Below, one piece after another: positions 55,605-64,000 of a stretch of 64,000 bases of DNA (position 1 is its first letter; every line of letters starts with the position of its first letter). Below the pieces are notes generated by a model. That model was given only the letters and a program-made list of their open reading frames with translations. It did not search any database and had not been told where the DNA came from. Position numbers and translations under genes: made by a program. The stretch comes from Methanosarcina sp. MTP4 (GTDB lineage Archaea; Halobacteriota; Methanosarcinia; Methanosarcinales; Methanosarcinaceae): the NCBI RefSeq assembly GCF_000970045.1, contig NZ_CP009505.1:2108001-2172000 (forward strand), read 5' to 3'.

Positions 55605-55658
55605 AATGGGGATATTGGATTAAATGGGGATATTGGATTAAATGGGGATATTGAATTG
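55605..55658 (+). repeat. 18-bp tandem repeat, three copies, carrying the ribosome-binding site and start codon
   Basis: AATGGGGATATTGGATTA occurs at 55605 and 55623, with a third copy at 55641 ending GAATTG. That last change creates the TTG start of the next gene, with GGGG from the repeat as its ribosome-binding site. Confidence 0.85.
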
Positions 55659-55826
55659 ACGAAGAAAGAGGTAGCCAGCGGTCTGCTGGTTGGGGTAGTT
55701 ACAGGAATCGCGGCGGGTGCTGCTGCCGGAATTGCAGTGGGTGCAGTTGCCGGAGTCGCCATGAAATGTGCTTATAACAGATGTGGAGAACTCGATTTAA
55801 AGTCAAAGTTGTGTAAGGTAGCATGA
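55656..55826 (+). CDS. Glycine-zipper membrane protein (56 residues), TTG start
   Basis: (M)TKKEVASGLLVGVVTGIAAG followed by a long Gly/Ala helix (AAAGIAVGAVAGVAMKCAYN) and a short Cys-containing tail. The helix has the GxxxG/AxxxG spacing of glycine-zipper proteins that pack in membranes. It starts with TTG-ACG-AAG-AAA like two relatives at 55844 and 57814, so the start is firm. It is shorter than the 55844 gene and lacks its Ig-like domain. GGGG from the tandem repeat serves as the ribosome-binding site. Confidence 0.65.
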   Translation: MTKKEVASGLLVGVVTGIAAGAAAGIAVGAVAGVAMKCAYNRCGELDLKSKLCKVA

Positions 55827-55843
55827 AATAAGGAGGTATGAAA

Positions 55844-56413
55844 TTGACGAAGAAAGAAATAGCAGGTGGTCTGGCAGGTGGCCTGGCAGGTGGAGTGCTG
55901 GTAGGCGCGGTTGCCGGAATAGCGGCAGGTATTACTGCCGGAATTACGATGAAGTATGCTTATGACAGGTATGTTCATGAGGAACAGAAGGAATACATTC
56001 ACGAGAAAATCAAAAAGATTCCCGAGAAGTTAAAAAAGGGACCGAAACCTGCTAAGGTGAAATTAGTTTACCCGGACAGGCAAACCTTTGCACACAGCAT
56101 GGAATCCCCCATCTGGGTCGAATTCGATAAGGATGTGGACAGTTCGACAATTACGAAGGACACGGTAATCGTCACAAGTTCGGAATCCGAGGAACCTGTA
56201 GGCGGCTTCCTTGATGCCGGCAACAGAACGCTGATGTTCCGCCCGAACAAACCGTATCCTGTGAGTGATACCGGAGCCAAAATAACCATCGCTCTGATAG
56301 GAACCGACATAGGGGAAGGTGCCATTATGGATACTGAAGGAAATCCCCTTGACGGGGACAAAGATGGAAAAGCCGGAGGGGATTTCGAATACACTTTCAA
56401 CATTGTGAAATGA
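55844..56413 (+). CDS. Glycine-zipper membrane protein with Ig-like (Big_5-type) domain, TTG start
   Basis: 189 residues. The N-terminal 38 residues are a glycine-zipper helix (AGGLAGGLAGGVLVGAVAGI...). A charged linker with Lys/Pro follows (about 45-70), then a beta-rich domain (about 75-188: WVEFDKDVDSSTITKDTVIV, TLMFRPNKPY, ALIGTDI) typical of Big_5 Ig-like domains, with a calcium-loop-like DGDKDGKAGGDF. AGGAGGT (55831-55837) directly abuts an ATG at 55838, so the real start is the TTG at 55844, six bases away, as in its two relatives. Confidence 0.75.
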   Translation: MTKKEIAGGLAGGLAGGVLVGAVAGIAAGITAGITMKYAYDRYVHEEQKEYIHEKIKKIPEKLKKGPKPAKVKLVYPDRQTFAHSMESPIWVEFDKDVDSSTITKDTVIVTSSESEEPVGGFLDAGNRTLMFRPNKPYPVSDTGAKITIALIGTDIGEGAIMDTEGNPLDGDKDGKAGGDFEYTFNIVK

Positions 56414-56587
56414 AATATTTCAGCACCTGAAGAAACCTTTATTCATTACTTTCCTTTTTTATCCCTCTTTTATTTCCCTGCACGTATATACTCGCTTCCT
56501 GAAACGATGCTCTTTCGGGAGATCATTTCTTTCGGCATTTCTCACTTCCCTCTGCATTTCACCTTTAATATGGAATATCAGGACCTA

Positions 56588-57154
56588 TTAGCGGTTTTTC
56601 CCAATGGAAAAAGCCTTTCCAAGGGATTTTCCAACCCCGTAGTAAGTCCGGTCCCCGGTCCCGTATACCAGGGGCCTGACTTTCCCGATCTCCGGGAGCC
56701 CCTTTTCATCCAGCACAGCCTCTTCCGCCTTGATGTCCAGGATTTCTCCCACGAACATGGTGTGAAGTCCGATCTCAAAACTGTGAAGGAGTTTACACTC
56801 AAGGACAAGAGGAAATTCCTCTATATAAGGAGCAGATACGAGCCCGCTTTTTACGGGGGTCAGACCTGTTGCCTCGAACTTGTTCTCGTCCCTGCCACTT
56901 GCAATCCCAAAATAATCGGTTTCCTTTACATAGTCCTCAGAGGGTATGTTTACCGTAAAAGTCTCATTTTCCAGAATACAGGCGTAGCTGTAAGTGGCTT
57001 TCCTCAGGGATACGCTGACGCAGGGAGGGTTTGAACAGCAGATCCCTGCCCAGGCGGCTGTCATGGCATTGGGCTTTCCATTACTGTCGTATGTCCCGAT
57101 TACCCAGGCAGGGGCCGGGAATGCCAGGGTTTTTGCTCCGATTGATTTTTTCAT
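56588..57154 (-). CDS. Flavin reductase / flavoredoxin-like FMN-binding protein
   Basis: 188 residues with the split-barrel pattern of the flavin reductase domain: [20 protein letters not shown] (about 13-32), [20 protein letters not shown] (about 36-55), and [10 protein letters not shown] (about 65-74). FMN-binding members of this type act as flavoredoxins in methanogens and sulfate reducers, passing electrons between ferredoxin-type carriers and enzymes. An AAGG-type site precedes the ATG. It is transcribed toward the 55844 gene, with about 170 bases between the two ends. Confidence 0.9.
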   Translation of the reverse strand: MKKSIGAKTLAFPAPAWVIGTYDSNGKPNAMTAAWAGICCSNPPCVSVSLRKATYSYACILENETFTVNIPSEDYVKETDYFGIASGRDENKFEATGLTPVKSGLVSAPYIEEFPLVLECKLLHSFEIGLHTMFVGEILDIKAEEAVLDEKGLPEIGKVRPLVYGTGDRTYYGVGKSLGKAFSIGKNR

Positions 57155-57381
57155 AGCTCAGACCTTCTTTTCGAAATACATAACCTTGCAATCTTTTTCC
57201 GATGTGTTTTCTTGATGTTCATTTTTTTCTATGTCTTATTTTGGATATTCTTTTTTTCGATGTAATTATACATTCAGCACCGAGAAATATAGGTTCTTCG
57301 TCAAAGCAGGATCCTTTGTAAAAAAGTGTTTTAAGGCTTCAGGAAAAGGCTTAATTTAGCATATATTTTTATGCAGTTGCC

Positions 57382-57534
57382 ATTATATAATATGCGAGAT
57401 ATACGGTAAATATGGGGAGCATTACATTAAATTAAACATTAAATCAAAATAACAGTTTTTATTCTTTCCTGCTGCTGATTCAAAGATCTGCTTGCCGGAA
57501 TGAGTAAAAAAAGTATAAAGATAGGGGGAATAAA
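57382..57534 (+). promoter_or_regulatory. Promoter and leader of the glycine-zipper gene set (copy 2)
   Basis: ATTATATAATATG at 57382-57394 matches the copy 1 promoter at 55330, and the leader has similar length (about 120-130 bases). A CTGCTGCTG/GATCTGCTTGCC region is only weakly related to the copy 1 hairpin. GGGGG lies at 57524-57528. Confidence 0.45.
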
Positions 57535-57537
57535 GTG

Positions 57538-57663
57538 ATGAATTTTAATAAATGCTACAAGATAATGCTGGGTGCACTTGCCGGTGTTGCACTTATATAT
57601 GTATTTGCATATGTTTTTGGGGACGACTCACAAGGAGAATGGGCCAGAATCGAGGTTGAGTAA
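57538..57663 (+). CDS. Small membrane protein (41 residues), copy 2
   Basis: MNFNKCYKIMLGALAGVALI followed by YVFAYVFGDDSQGEWARIEVE. One membrane helix (about residues 9-27) and the same IEVE ending as the protein at 55477. GGGGG lies nine bases before the ATG; an in-frame GTG directly precedes it. Like copy 1, it is followed by a TTG-initiated glycine-zipper gene, so the whole set was duplicated about 2 kb apart. Confidence 0.65.
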   Translation: MNFNKCYKIMLGALAGVALIYVFAYVFGDDSQGEWARIEVE

Positions 57664-57717
57664 AAGGGATAAAATCAAAGTAAAACAACTGTAAAATCAG
57701 CTGGAGAAAGTGGATTA

Positions 57718-57783
57718 AGTTCAAAGCAAGTTCAAAGCAAGTTCAAAGCAAGTTCAAAGCAAGTTCAAAGCAAGTTCAAAGTG
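57718..57783. repeat. 11-bp tandem repeat, five exact copies plus one variant
   Basis: AGTTCAAAGCA starts at 57718, 57729, 57740, 57751 and 57762, with a variant at 57773. It lies in the spacer between copy 2 of the small protein and the next gene. Confidence 0.92.
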
Positions 57784-57813
57784 AGTCCAGTGATATTATC
57801 AGGGAGTACTTAA

Positions 57814-58047
57814 TTGACGAAAAAAAATATAGCAGGTGGTCTGCTGGCGGGGGGAGTTGCCGGAGTTGCAGCAGGTGCAGTTGCCGGAGTTGCTATAAAA
57901 TATACCTATGACAGGCATATTCACGACATGCACTTACACAAAAAACTTAAGTCCATTTCCCTGCCGTTCAAAAAACCTGCTTCTTCCATGGTGAAGACCG
58001 TCTATCCTAAACGCCCGACCAGCATATGTTTTTCAGTATGTTTTTAG
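57814..58047 (+). CDS. Glycine-zipper membrane protein, truncated by a repeat, TTG start
   Basis: 77 residues from TTG 57814 (AGGGAG seven bases upstream). The glycine-zipper helix and linker parallel the 55844 protein up to VKTVYPKRP, then the Ig-like domain is replaced by TSICFSVCF and TAG. The DNA at the break carries the TATGTTTTTCAGTA core of the MITE-like repeat at 19812, so insertion of that repeat probably removed the domain. It may still act as a short membrane protein. Confidence 0.65.
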   Translation: MTKKNIAGGLLAGGVAGVAAGAVAGVAIKYTYDRHIHDMHLHKKLKSISLPFKKPASSMVKTVYPKRPTSICFSVCF

Positions 58048-58174
58048 AAGTAACTCGGGGGATCGGGGTAAGCCCGAAACCGGATCGAAGCTGAGTATGC
58101 GGAGAAAAACCAGAGTTAGGCTGGTTTGGTAAGCTCAGGTAGAGCGGCAGGTCCTGAATGGAAAACTTACAACT

Positions 58175-61100
58175 TTATTTTTTGCTGTCCCCCGCTTTTA
58201 TTTTTTTCTGCAACTTTTCTAATTCTCTTTCTCCATAACCTCCCCCTCCGGGAGTCTCGATCACAAAAACATCCCCTTTTTGAACTTCAAATCCTGCCTG
58301 GCCTTCAAGTTCGAGAACCTTGCCGTTCCCGCGTATAATCATGTTTTTCCCGCATTTTCCAGGCTCCCCTCCTTTCAGGCCGAAAGGCGGAAGTTTCCTG
58401 TGGCTTGAGAGGATGGCGGCGTTCATGTCCTTCAGGAAGCTGATTTTCCGGACAGTCCCGTTTCCACCTTTAAACCTTCCGTCTCCGCCGCTGCCCCTGC
58501 GGATGGAAAATTCCTCTACACGTACCGGGAAACGGGTTTCCAGGACTTCGGGATCGGTTATCCGGGAATTGGTCATGTGGGTGTGGACCGCGTCCGTGCC
58601 CGGGAAATCTGGGCCTGCGCCTGCGCCTCCGCAGATGGTCTCGTAGTACTGGTAGTCGGCGTTTCCGAAGGTGAAATTGTTCATGGTCCCCTGGGAGGCT
58701 GCCATGGTCCCGAGGGCTCCGAAAAGGGCGTCCACGATGTACTGGGAGGTCTCAACGTTACCTGCAACAACCGCAGCCGGAGGCTCCGGGTTGAGCATGG
58801 AGCCGGGAGGGATGATAATTTCAAGGGGTTTCAGGCAGCCCGCATTCAAAGGGATATCGCTTTTCACCAGGGTCCTGAAAGTGTAGAGGACCGCTGCCTT
58901 GCAGACCGAAGCCGGAGCATTGAAATTGTTAGAGAGTTGGGGGGAAGTGCCCGTAAAATCAATGCAGGCACTCCTTTTCTCCCGGTTGATGCTGATCTTC
59001 ACTTTGATCGCGCTTCCGTCATCAAGGGTGTTCGAAAACTCCCCGTCGTCAAGCACGTCTATGACCCTCCGGACGGACTCCTCTGCATTTCTTTGCACGT
59101 GACCCATATAAGCGTCCACAGTCCCCAGGGAAAACTGGTCAACCATTTTCCGCAGTTCCCGGACCCCTTTCTCGTTTGCAGCCACCTGGGCGCGGAGGTC
59201 TGCCACGTTCTGGTCAGGGTTTCTGGTGGGGTGTTTTCCCGAGTTCAGCCAGGCCCGCAGCCTCTCTTCATAGAAATGCCCCTGTCCGACTATCTTGAGC
59301 CCTTCGCTCAGGACCCCCTCATCCCAAATGGTCCTGCTCCCCGGAGGCATCGAACCCGGCGTGATCCCGCCCACATCGGCGTGGTGGCCTCTGGAAGCCG
59401 TGTAGAAAAGGATCTCTTCTGCCTGATTTATAATATTTCCGCCTGCACCTGCTGAACTTGAGGGACCTGCTGAGCCTGTTTTGCCAAACATCGGGGTCAC
59501 AACCGTTATGTCCGGGAGATGCGTGCCCCCCTGGTAAGGAGAGTTTATCAGGTACACGTCCCCGGGCTTCATTTCCCCGAGCTTTGAACGTATAAGGGCT
59601 TTTACGGACTCTCCCATGGAACCCAGGTGGACGGGAATATGGGGGGCGTTTGCGATCAGGTTTCCTTCCCTGTCAAAAATCGCGCATGAAAAGTCCAGGC
59701 GCTCCTTGATGTTTACCGAATGGGCGGTGTTCTGGAGGGTATAGCCCATCTGCTCGGCAACGGACATGAACCTGTTATTGAAGATTTCGAGCATCACGGG
59801 ATCGGCTTCAGTCCCGATGGATGTCCGGGCCGGAAGCGGGACTCTGCGGCTGAGGAGGAGGTGGTCGTGCTCCGTAACCTCTGCCTGCCAGCCGGGTTCA
59901 ATGATTATGGTCGTCGTTTTCTCGGTAAGGATGGCAGGGCCGTTAATGCAGGCTCCGGGCTTCAGGGCCTCCCTCGCAAACACCTGCGTCTCATGGTACT
60001 CCCCATAGCTGTACATCCTCACAGTGTCAATAGGCGTGGGTTCTGCAATGTCATCAATTTTGATTACGGAGTCCGAAACCCGCTCAGTAACCCCTATAAC
60101 CTCCACGGAAACAGCCTCGACAACCAGGGCTTTGTCTTCCATTATGAACCCGAAACGCTTTTTGTGGGCTTCCTCGAAGCTTTCGACAAGTTCCTTCCTG
60201 CCCGCAAAGTCCACTATCAGCTGCGTATCCGAACCCTCATAACGCATGTGCGCCTTGTGCAGCACTGCAATTCCCTTCTCAGGAACTCCCTGCTCCAGCA
60301 TTTCCACCCTGCCCTCCTGCTCCAGCCCGGAAAATACGGACTCAAGCCTTCCCGTAAGCTCATCGGAAAGCACGGTTCCAACATAATGCTCTTTTATGAG
60401 CCTCTGGTCAGCCAGCCCCATGCCGTATGCCGAAAGGACCCCTGCAAACGGGTGGATGAAAATGCGCTTCATCCCCAGGGAATCCGCTATCCTGCAGACG
60501 TGCTGGGCTCCTGCACCTCCAAAGCAGCAGAGGGTGTATTCTTTTACGTTGTACCCCCGCTGGACCGAGATTTTCTTGATGGCATTTGCCATATTCTCCA
60601 CAGCCACGGAAAGGAAACCTTCGGCAACCTCTTCCACTGATGATGGTGGTGATGAAGGAGATGAAGTACTTCCAACTGAGCCAACCGAAACCTGTTCAGC
60701 AAGTTCGCCAAACTTCCTGCGGACCACTTCCAAATCAAGAGGCTGGTTAGCCTCCGGCCCGAAAAGGTTAGGGAAAAACTGCGGCTGCAGTTTCCCGAGC
60801 ATAAGGTTGCAGTCCGTAACCGTAAGAGGCCCGCCTTTCCTGTAGCAAGCAGGCCCGGGGTCAGCTCCTGCAGAATCCGGCCCGACCCTAAACCTTCCGG
60901 CTTCGAAATGCAGGATCGATCCGCCTCCGGCTGCAACCGTATGGATACGCATCATCGGGGACCGAAGCCGGACACCTGCAACCTCGGTCTCGAAACTGCG
61001 TTCGTACTCCCCGTCGTAATGGGCGACATCCGTGGACGTGCCCCCCATGTCAAAAGTGATGATCTTCTCTGCCCCTGCCATGGCAGAAGTGGCAACAGCC

Positions 61101-61978
61101 CCAACAATCCCCCCTGCAGGCCCCGAAAGGATGCTGTCCTTGCCCTGGAAAAAGTGGGCGTCCGTAAGCCCCCCGTTGGACTGCATGAACATGAGCCTGG
61201 TGTTTCTTTTTCCCGCCTCAGCGTAGTTATCATGTCCCTCTACTTTCCCTTTTCCTGCTCCAGTCCCTTTCTCCAGGGTTTTCTGCACCATATCGACGTA
61301 CCTGCGGAGCACAGGCGAGAGGTATGCATCAACCACGGTCGTTTCTCCCCGGCTGACGAGTTTTATGAGTGGGCTTGCCTGGTGAGAAAGGGACACCTGT
61401 GTAAAACCAATTTCTCTTGCAAGTTCTCCCAACCTAAGCTCATGCTCCGGGAAGCGGTATGCGTGCATCAGGACAATAGCTGCGGACCTTATGCCCGATT
61501 CAAAAGCTACTTCCAGCTCCTTTCTTGCAGCCTCGATTTCCAGGGGTTCGATCTCCTCCCCATCCGCAGCGTAGCGCCCGGAAACCTCGATAACCCTTTC
61601 GTAAAGCTGTTCGGGAAGCTCTATCTTCTGAGCAAAAATATCCGGGCGGTTCTGGTAGCCTATCCTTAAAGCGTCCCCGAAGCCCCGGGTGATAAGAAGA
61701 ACAGTGCGCTCGCCCTTCCTTTCAAGGAGAGCATTGGTCCCTACAGTGGTACCCATCTTTACCGATTCGATCTGTTTCGTGGGCAGGGCTGCATTTTTCG
61801 GCAGGCCCAGAATCTGCCTGATCCCATGCATGGCTGCATCGCTGTAGTGGCCGGGGTCTTCCGAAAGGAGTTTGTGGGTAATCAGTTTGCCTTCCGGGGA
61901 ACGGGCTACGATATCCGTAAAAGTGCCGCCACGGTCGATCCAGAACTGCCAGAGGGGTTTTTGGGATTGGGAGGACAT
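58175..61978 (-). CDS. Fused hydantoinase A/B (5-oxoprolinase / N-methylhydantoinase family)
   Basis: 1267 residues: HyuA-type ATPase half (DRGGTFTD at 14-21, [15 protein letters not shown] near 310-325, then [18 protein letters not shown]) and HyuB half from about residue 726 ([31 protein letters not shown], and [13 protein letters not shown] at the C-terminus). The fused order is that of eukaryotic and bacterial 5-oxoprolinases (ATP + 5-oxoproline giving glutamate) and ATP-dependent N-methylhydantoinases. Substrate cannot be told from sequence. Minus-strand TATA-like TTAATATTA lies about 35 bases before the ATG with no ribosome-binding site, so the message may be nearly leaderless. Confidence 0.93.
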   Translation of the reverse strand: MSSQSQKPLWQFWIDRGGTFTDIVARSPEGKLITHKLLSEDPGHYSDAAMHGIRQILGLPKNAALPTKQIESVKMGTTVGTNALLERKGERTVLLITRGFGDALRIGYQNRPDIFAQKIELPEQLYERVIEVSGRYAADGEEIEPLEIEAARKELEVAFESGIRSAAIVLMHAYRFPEHELRLGELAREIGFTQVSLSHQASPLIKLVSRGETTVVDAYLSPVLRRYVDMVQKTLEKGTGAGKGKVEGHDNYAEAGKRNTRLMFMQSNGGLTDAHFFQGKDSILSGPAGGIVGAVATSAMAGAEKIITFDMGGTSTDVAHYDGEYERSFETEVAGVRLRSPMMRIHTVAAGGGSILHFEAGRFRVGPDSAGADPGPACYRKGGPLTVTDCNLMLGKLQPQFFPNLFGPEANQPLDLEVVRRKFGELAEQVSVGSVGSTSSPSSPPSSVEEVAEGFLSVAVENMANAIKKISVQRGYNVKEYTLCCFGGAGAQHVCRIADSLGMKRIFIHPFAGVLSAYGMGLADQRLIKEHYVGTVLSDELTGRLESVFSGLEQEGRVEMLEQGVPEKGIAVLHKAHMRYEGSDTQLIVDFAGRKELVESFEEAHKKRFGFIMEDKALVVEAVSVEVIGVTERVSDSVIKIDDIAEPTPIDTVRMYSYGEYHETQVFAREALKPGACINGPAILTEKTTTIIIEPGWQAEVTEHDHLLLSRRVPLPARTSIGTEADPVMLEIFNNRFMSVAEQMGYTLQNTAHSVNIKERLDFSCAIFDREGNLIANAPHIPVHLGSMGESVKALIRSKLGEMKPGDVYLINSPYQGGTHLPDITVVTPMFGKTGSAGPSSSAGAGGNIINQAEEILFYTASRGHHADVGGITPGSMPPGSRTIWDEGVLSEGLKIVGQGHFYEERLRAWLNSGKHPTRNPDQNVADLRAQVAANEKGVRELRKMVDQFSLGTVDAYMGHVQRNAEESVRRVIDVLDDGEFSNTLDDGSAIKVKISINREKRSACIDFTGTSPQLSNNFNAPASVCKAAVLYTFRTLVKSDIPLNAGCLKPLEIIIPPGSMLNPEPPAAVVAGNVETSQYIVDALFGALGTMAASQGTMNNFTFGNADYQYYETICGGAGAGPDFPGTDAVHTHMTNSRITDPEVLETRFPVRVEEFSIRRGSGGDGRFKGGNGTVRKISFLKDMNAAILSSHRKLPPFGLKGGEPGKCGKNMIIRGNGKVLELEGQAGFEVQKGDVFVIETPGGGGYGERELEKLQKKIKAGDSKK

Positions 61979-62211
61979 GTTGTGAATATAATTGTGTAAG
62001 TAATATTAATTCTTAATCGGGTTTTTGGGGGGTTTAAGCTCACTTTTCAGAATTGCAGGAAGATTAAGCTCATGATGGCTTGTAGAAAGTTGTGTACTTA
62101 CGGGTAAGATTTAAAAAATATAGAAAACTTTTTGTGTAAAAGCTCCAAACTCTTAAAAAAAGAGATTGAAAGTTTTTAAGTTATAAGCTAAGTGTGCAGG
62201 GAATTGATCTA
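61979..62211. promoter_or_regulatory. Divergent promoter region
   Basis: AT-rich DNA between the hydantoinase gene and the ROCO gene. AGGGAATTGAT precedes the ROCO ATG. TATA-like words occur for both directions. Confidence 0.4.
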
Positions 62212-64000
62212 ATGGTAAATGAAAGAGTAGTAGAACATATTAAAATGGCTTCTAAAAAGAATCAGTTATCACTTTCTTTATCTGATAGTCAACTTACACA
62301 ATTGCCTCCAGAAATTGCAGAACTAAAAAGCCTTAATGAACTTTCCTTGTCACATAATCAACTTACACAATTGTCTCCAGAAATTGCAGAACTAAAAAAT
62401 CTTAAGACACTTTATTTATCTGGAAATAAACTGAAACAACTGCCTCCAGAAATTATAAAAATTAAAAATATTACAACACTTCACTTACCTAACAATCAAC
62501 TTACACAATTGCCTCCAGAAATTACGGAACTCAAAAGCCTTGAAACACTCTCCTTATCTGGAAATAAAATTACACAGTTGCCTGTAGAAATTGCAGAACT
62601 CAAAAATCTTAAAATACTCTCTTTATCGCGTAATCAACTAACACAGTTGCCTATAGAAATTGCAGAACTCAAAAACCTCAAAACATTTTACATATCAAGC
62701 AATCAACTAACACAATTACCTATAGAAATTACAGAATTCAAGGACCTTAAAAAACTTGATTTATCTCACAATCTACTAACACAGTTACCTCCAGAAATTT
62801 CGAAACTCCAAGACCTAACAATACTTGATTTATCTCACAATCAACTAACACAGTTACCTCCAGAAATTTCGAAACTCAAAAACCTAAAAACACTTGATTT
62901 ATCCGGAAATCCATTGGAAATGCCCCCACCAGAAATTGCTTCGAAGGGAATAGAGGCTATTTTCACATATTTGGAGCAAGAAAAAGCTTCTGAACATAAT
63001 GAAGCTAAACTAATATTGGTGGGAAATGGGGACGTTGGGAAAACTTGCCTTGCATACAGATTGGTTCACAATATATTTATGGAAACTGAAATGACCGAGG
63101 GAATCAACGTTTTAAAGTGGAATGTTTCCTCTCCACACTCAGAAAATAATACAATTAAACTCAACATTTGGGATTTTGGGGGCCAAGAGATCTATCATGC
63201 AACTCACCAATTTTTTCTTACAAAACGCTCTGTCTATGTACTTGTATGGAATGCTCGGAGAACCAAAGATTACGACCATATCTACTATTGGTTGCACACA
63301 ATTGAAGCTTTTGGAGAGAAAAGTCCGGTAATATTAGTCATGTCCAAAATGAGAGAAAACGATGATGATCTGAACCTCAGAGATTTGAGATATAAATTTC
63401 CTCAAATTGTAGGTTACTTAAAAGTTGATAGTAGAGATGGAGAAGGAATTCCCAAGTTGGAGGAGAGCATATGCGAAACAGCGTGGGACCTCCCTTTAAT
63501 GAGGGTAAGGTGGGTAAAATCGTGGTATAATGTGAGGAAAAATCTAGAAGATTTAGGTAAAAATTGGATTACCTATGCTGATTTTTGTAAAATTTGTAAT
63601 TCAGAAGGGTTGGACAACAAAAATATTGAAGTATTAGATGGATATCTGCATGATCTAGGTGTAATTCTTCATTTTAAAGAGAATATTGAACTTAAGGATA
63701 TAGTTATTTTGAAACCTGAGTGGGTTACTGGAGCTTTCTATAAAATATTATCCGCGTACTCAGTTCGACGACGTGAAGGCGTCCTATTACACGATGAATT
63801 ATCTCAGATATGGGTACGAAATTTATATCCCTCTGAGATTGATTCTAAACTTTTGAGATTGATGAATAAATTTGAACTTGCTTATGAACTACCTGATGGA
63901 AAAAGCCATCTGGTCGCTGAGCTCTTATCTCCTGAAGCACCTGATTTTATCTGGGGTGATGAAGAAAACCTGCATTTCTATTATTGTTATGACTACTTTT
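62212..64000 (+). CDS. LRR-Roc-COR (ROCO) protein, runs off the window
   Basis: 596 codons visible without a stop. After about 22 residues come ten leucine-rich repeats of 23 residues (LTQLPPEI.ELK.L..L.LS.N, about 22-250). A Roc GTPase domain follows: P-loop VGNGDVGKTCL (about 269-279), switch II WDFGGQEIYHATHQFF (about 321-336) and VMSKMREND as the G4 region. The COR domain starts near 400 (WITYADFCKICNSEGL...). ROCO proteins are large dimeric GTPases related to human LRRK2; archaeal members are known from Methanosarcina. The output domain, if any, lies beyond the edge. AGGGA precedes the ATG, and codon use is AT-rich. Confidence 0.92.
   Translation, partial: MVNERVVEHIKMASKKNQLSLSLSDSQLTQLPPEIAELKSLNELSLSHNQLTQLSPEIAELKNLKTLYLSGNKLKQLPPEIIKIKNITTLHLPNNQLTQLPPEITELKSLETLSLSGNKITQLPVEIAELKNLKILSLSRNQLTQLPIEIAELKNLKTFYISSNQLTQLPIEITEFKDLKKLDLSHNLLTQLPPEISKLQDLTILDLSHNQLTQLPPEISKLKNLKTLDLSGNPLEMPPPEIASKGIEAIFTYLEQEKASEHNEAKLILVGNGDVGKTCLAYRLVHNIFMETEMTEGINVLKWNVSSPHSENNTIKLNIWDFGGQEIYHATHQFFLTKRSVYVLVWNARRTKDYDHIYYWLHTIEAFGEKSPVILVMSKMRENDDDLNLRDLRYKFPQIVGYLKVDSRDGEGIPKLEESICETAWDLPLMRVRWVKSWYNVRKNLEDLGKNWITYADFCKICNSEGLDNKNIEVLDGYLHDLGVILHFKENIELKDIVILKPEWVTGAFYKILSAYSVRRREGVLLHDELSQIWVRNLYPSEIDSKLLRLMNKFELAYELPDGKSHLVAELLSPEAPDFIWGDEENLHFYYCYDYF

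Noticed and set aside
57718-57783. Iteron-type replication origin
   Set aside because: The 11-bp repeats are too few and lie between two paralogous genes with no initiator gene nearby.

Overview
The window looks like chromosome of a Methanosarcina-type methanogenic archaeon. Supporting signs are a FilR1-domain regulator at the left edge, a HisKA_2-type sensor kinase with stand-alone receivers, a DUF2551 gene, ferredoxin-containing MinD-like ATPases, NosD/beta-helix surface proteins, AT-rich spacers with TATA boxes, many REP/MITE-like repeats, and almost no genes ending in UAG (the pyrrolysine codon of this genus). The species cannot be fixed from the sequence alone.

Layout. 1-6 kb: regulator fragment, membrane sensor kinase and two near-duplicate receiver proteins separated by repeats. 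6-10 kb: J-domain protein, a GDYXXLXY/DUF2157 membrane pair and a two-domain polyphosphate kinase 2. 10.2-12.3 kb: an AT-rich stretch with no recognisable gene. 12.3-16.3 kb: small regulators, tRNA-Gln and a CDGSH iron-sulfur protein. 16.5-19.8 kb: a GC-rich bacterial-type katG next to a catalase C-terminal scrap, then an ISL3 transposase scrap fused to an Mrr-type endonuclease scrap. 20-28 kb: iron-sulfur and metal genes (QueG-like protein, CDF-NifX fusion, two ferredoxin-MinD ATPases, metallo-beta-lactamase-fold protein, NifX-like protein, ABC ATPase with a ruined permease, Mrp/NBP35). 27.8-31.2 kb: provirus-like debris (portal-like pseudogene, integrase C-terminus) and a tRNA-Leu with an att-like partial copy. 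32-40 kb: small membrane proteins, a trypsin-like protease, an isoprenylcysteine-methyltransferase-like gene whose 3' end is copied at 39.9 kb, YjbQ, a HEAT-repeat protein and an acetyltransferase.

40.7-46.6 kb holds the most striking object: one reading frame of 1958 codons coding for a secreted three-module beta-helix protein, interrupted only by three UAG codons, each at the same place in its module. This suggests pyrrolysine insertion or programmed readthrough. A frameshifted relative follows at 46.9-47.7 kb. 48-58 kb holds cobalamin adenosyltransferase, a BrkB-family membrane protein, a large Rossmann-fold protein, isochorismatase-like and nitroreductase-like genes, and a duplicated set of TTG-initiated glycine-zipper membrane proteins. 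Around 52.1 and 53.8 kb lie two similar candidate small RNAs, each with a TATA box, an 11-bp closing stem, a long pyrimidine-rich loop and a U-tract. The right end carries a fused HyuA/HyuB hydantoinase and an LRR-Roc-COR (ROCO) protein running off the edge.

The window mixes stable metabolic genes with repeated small rearrangements. Partial duplications, chimeric reading frames, gene ends left behind and tRNA-associated scars recur from 16 kb to 48 kb.
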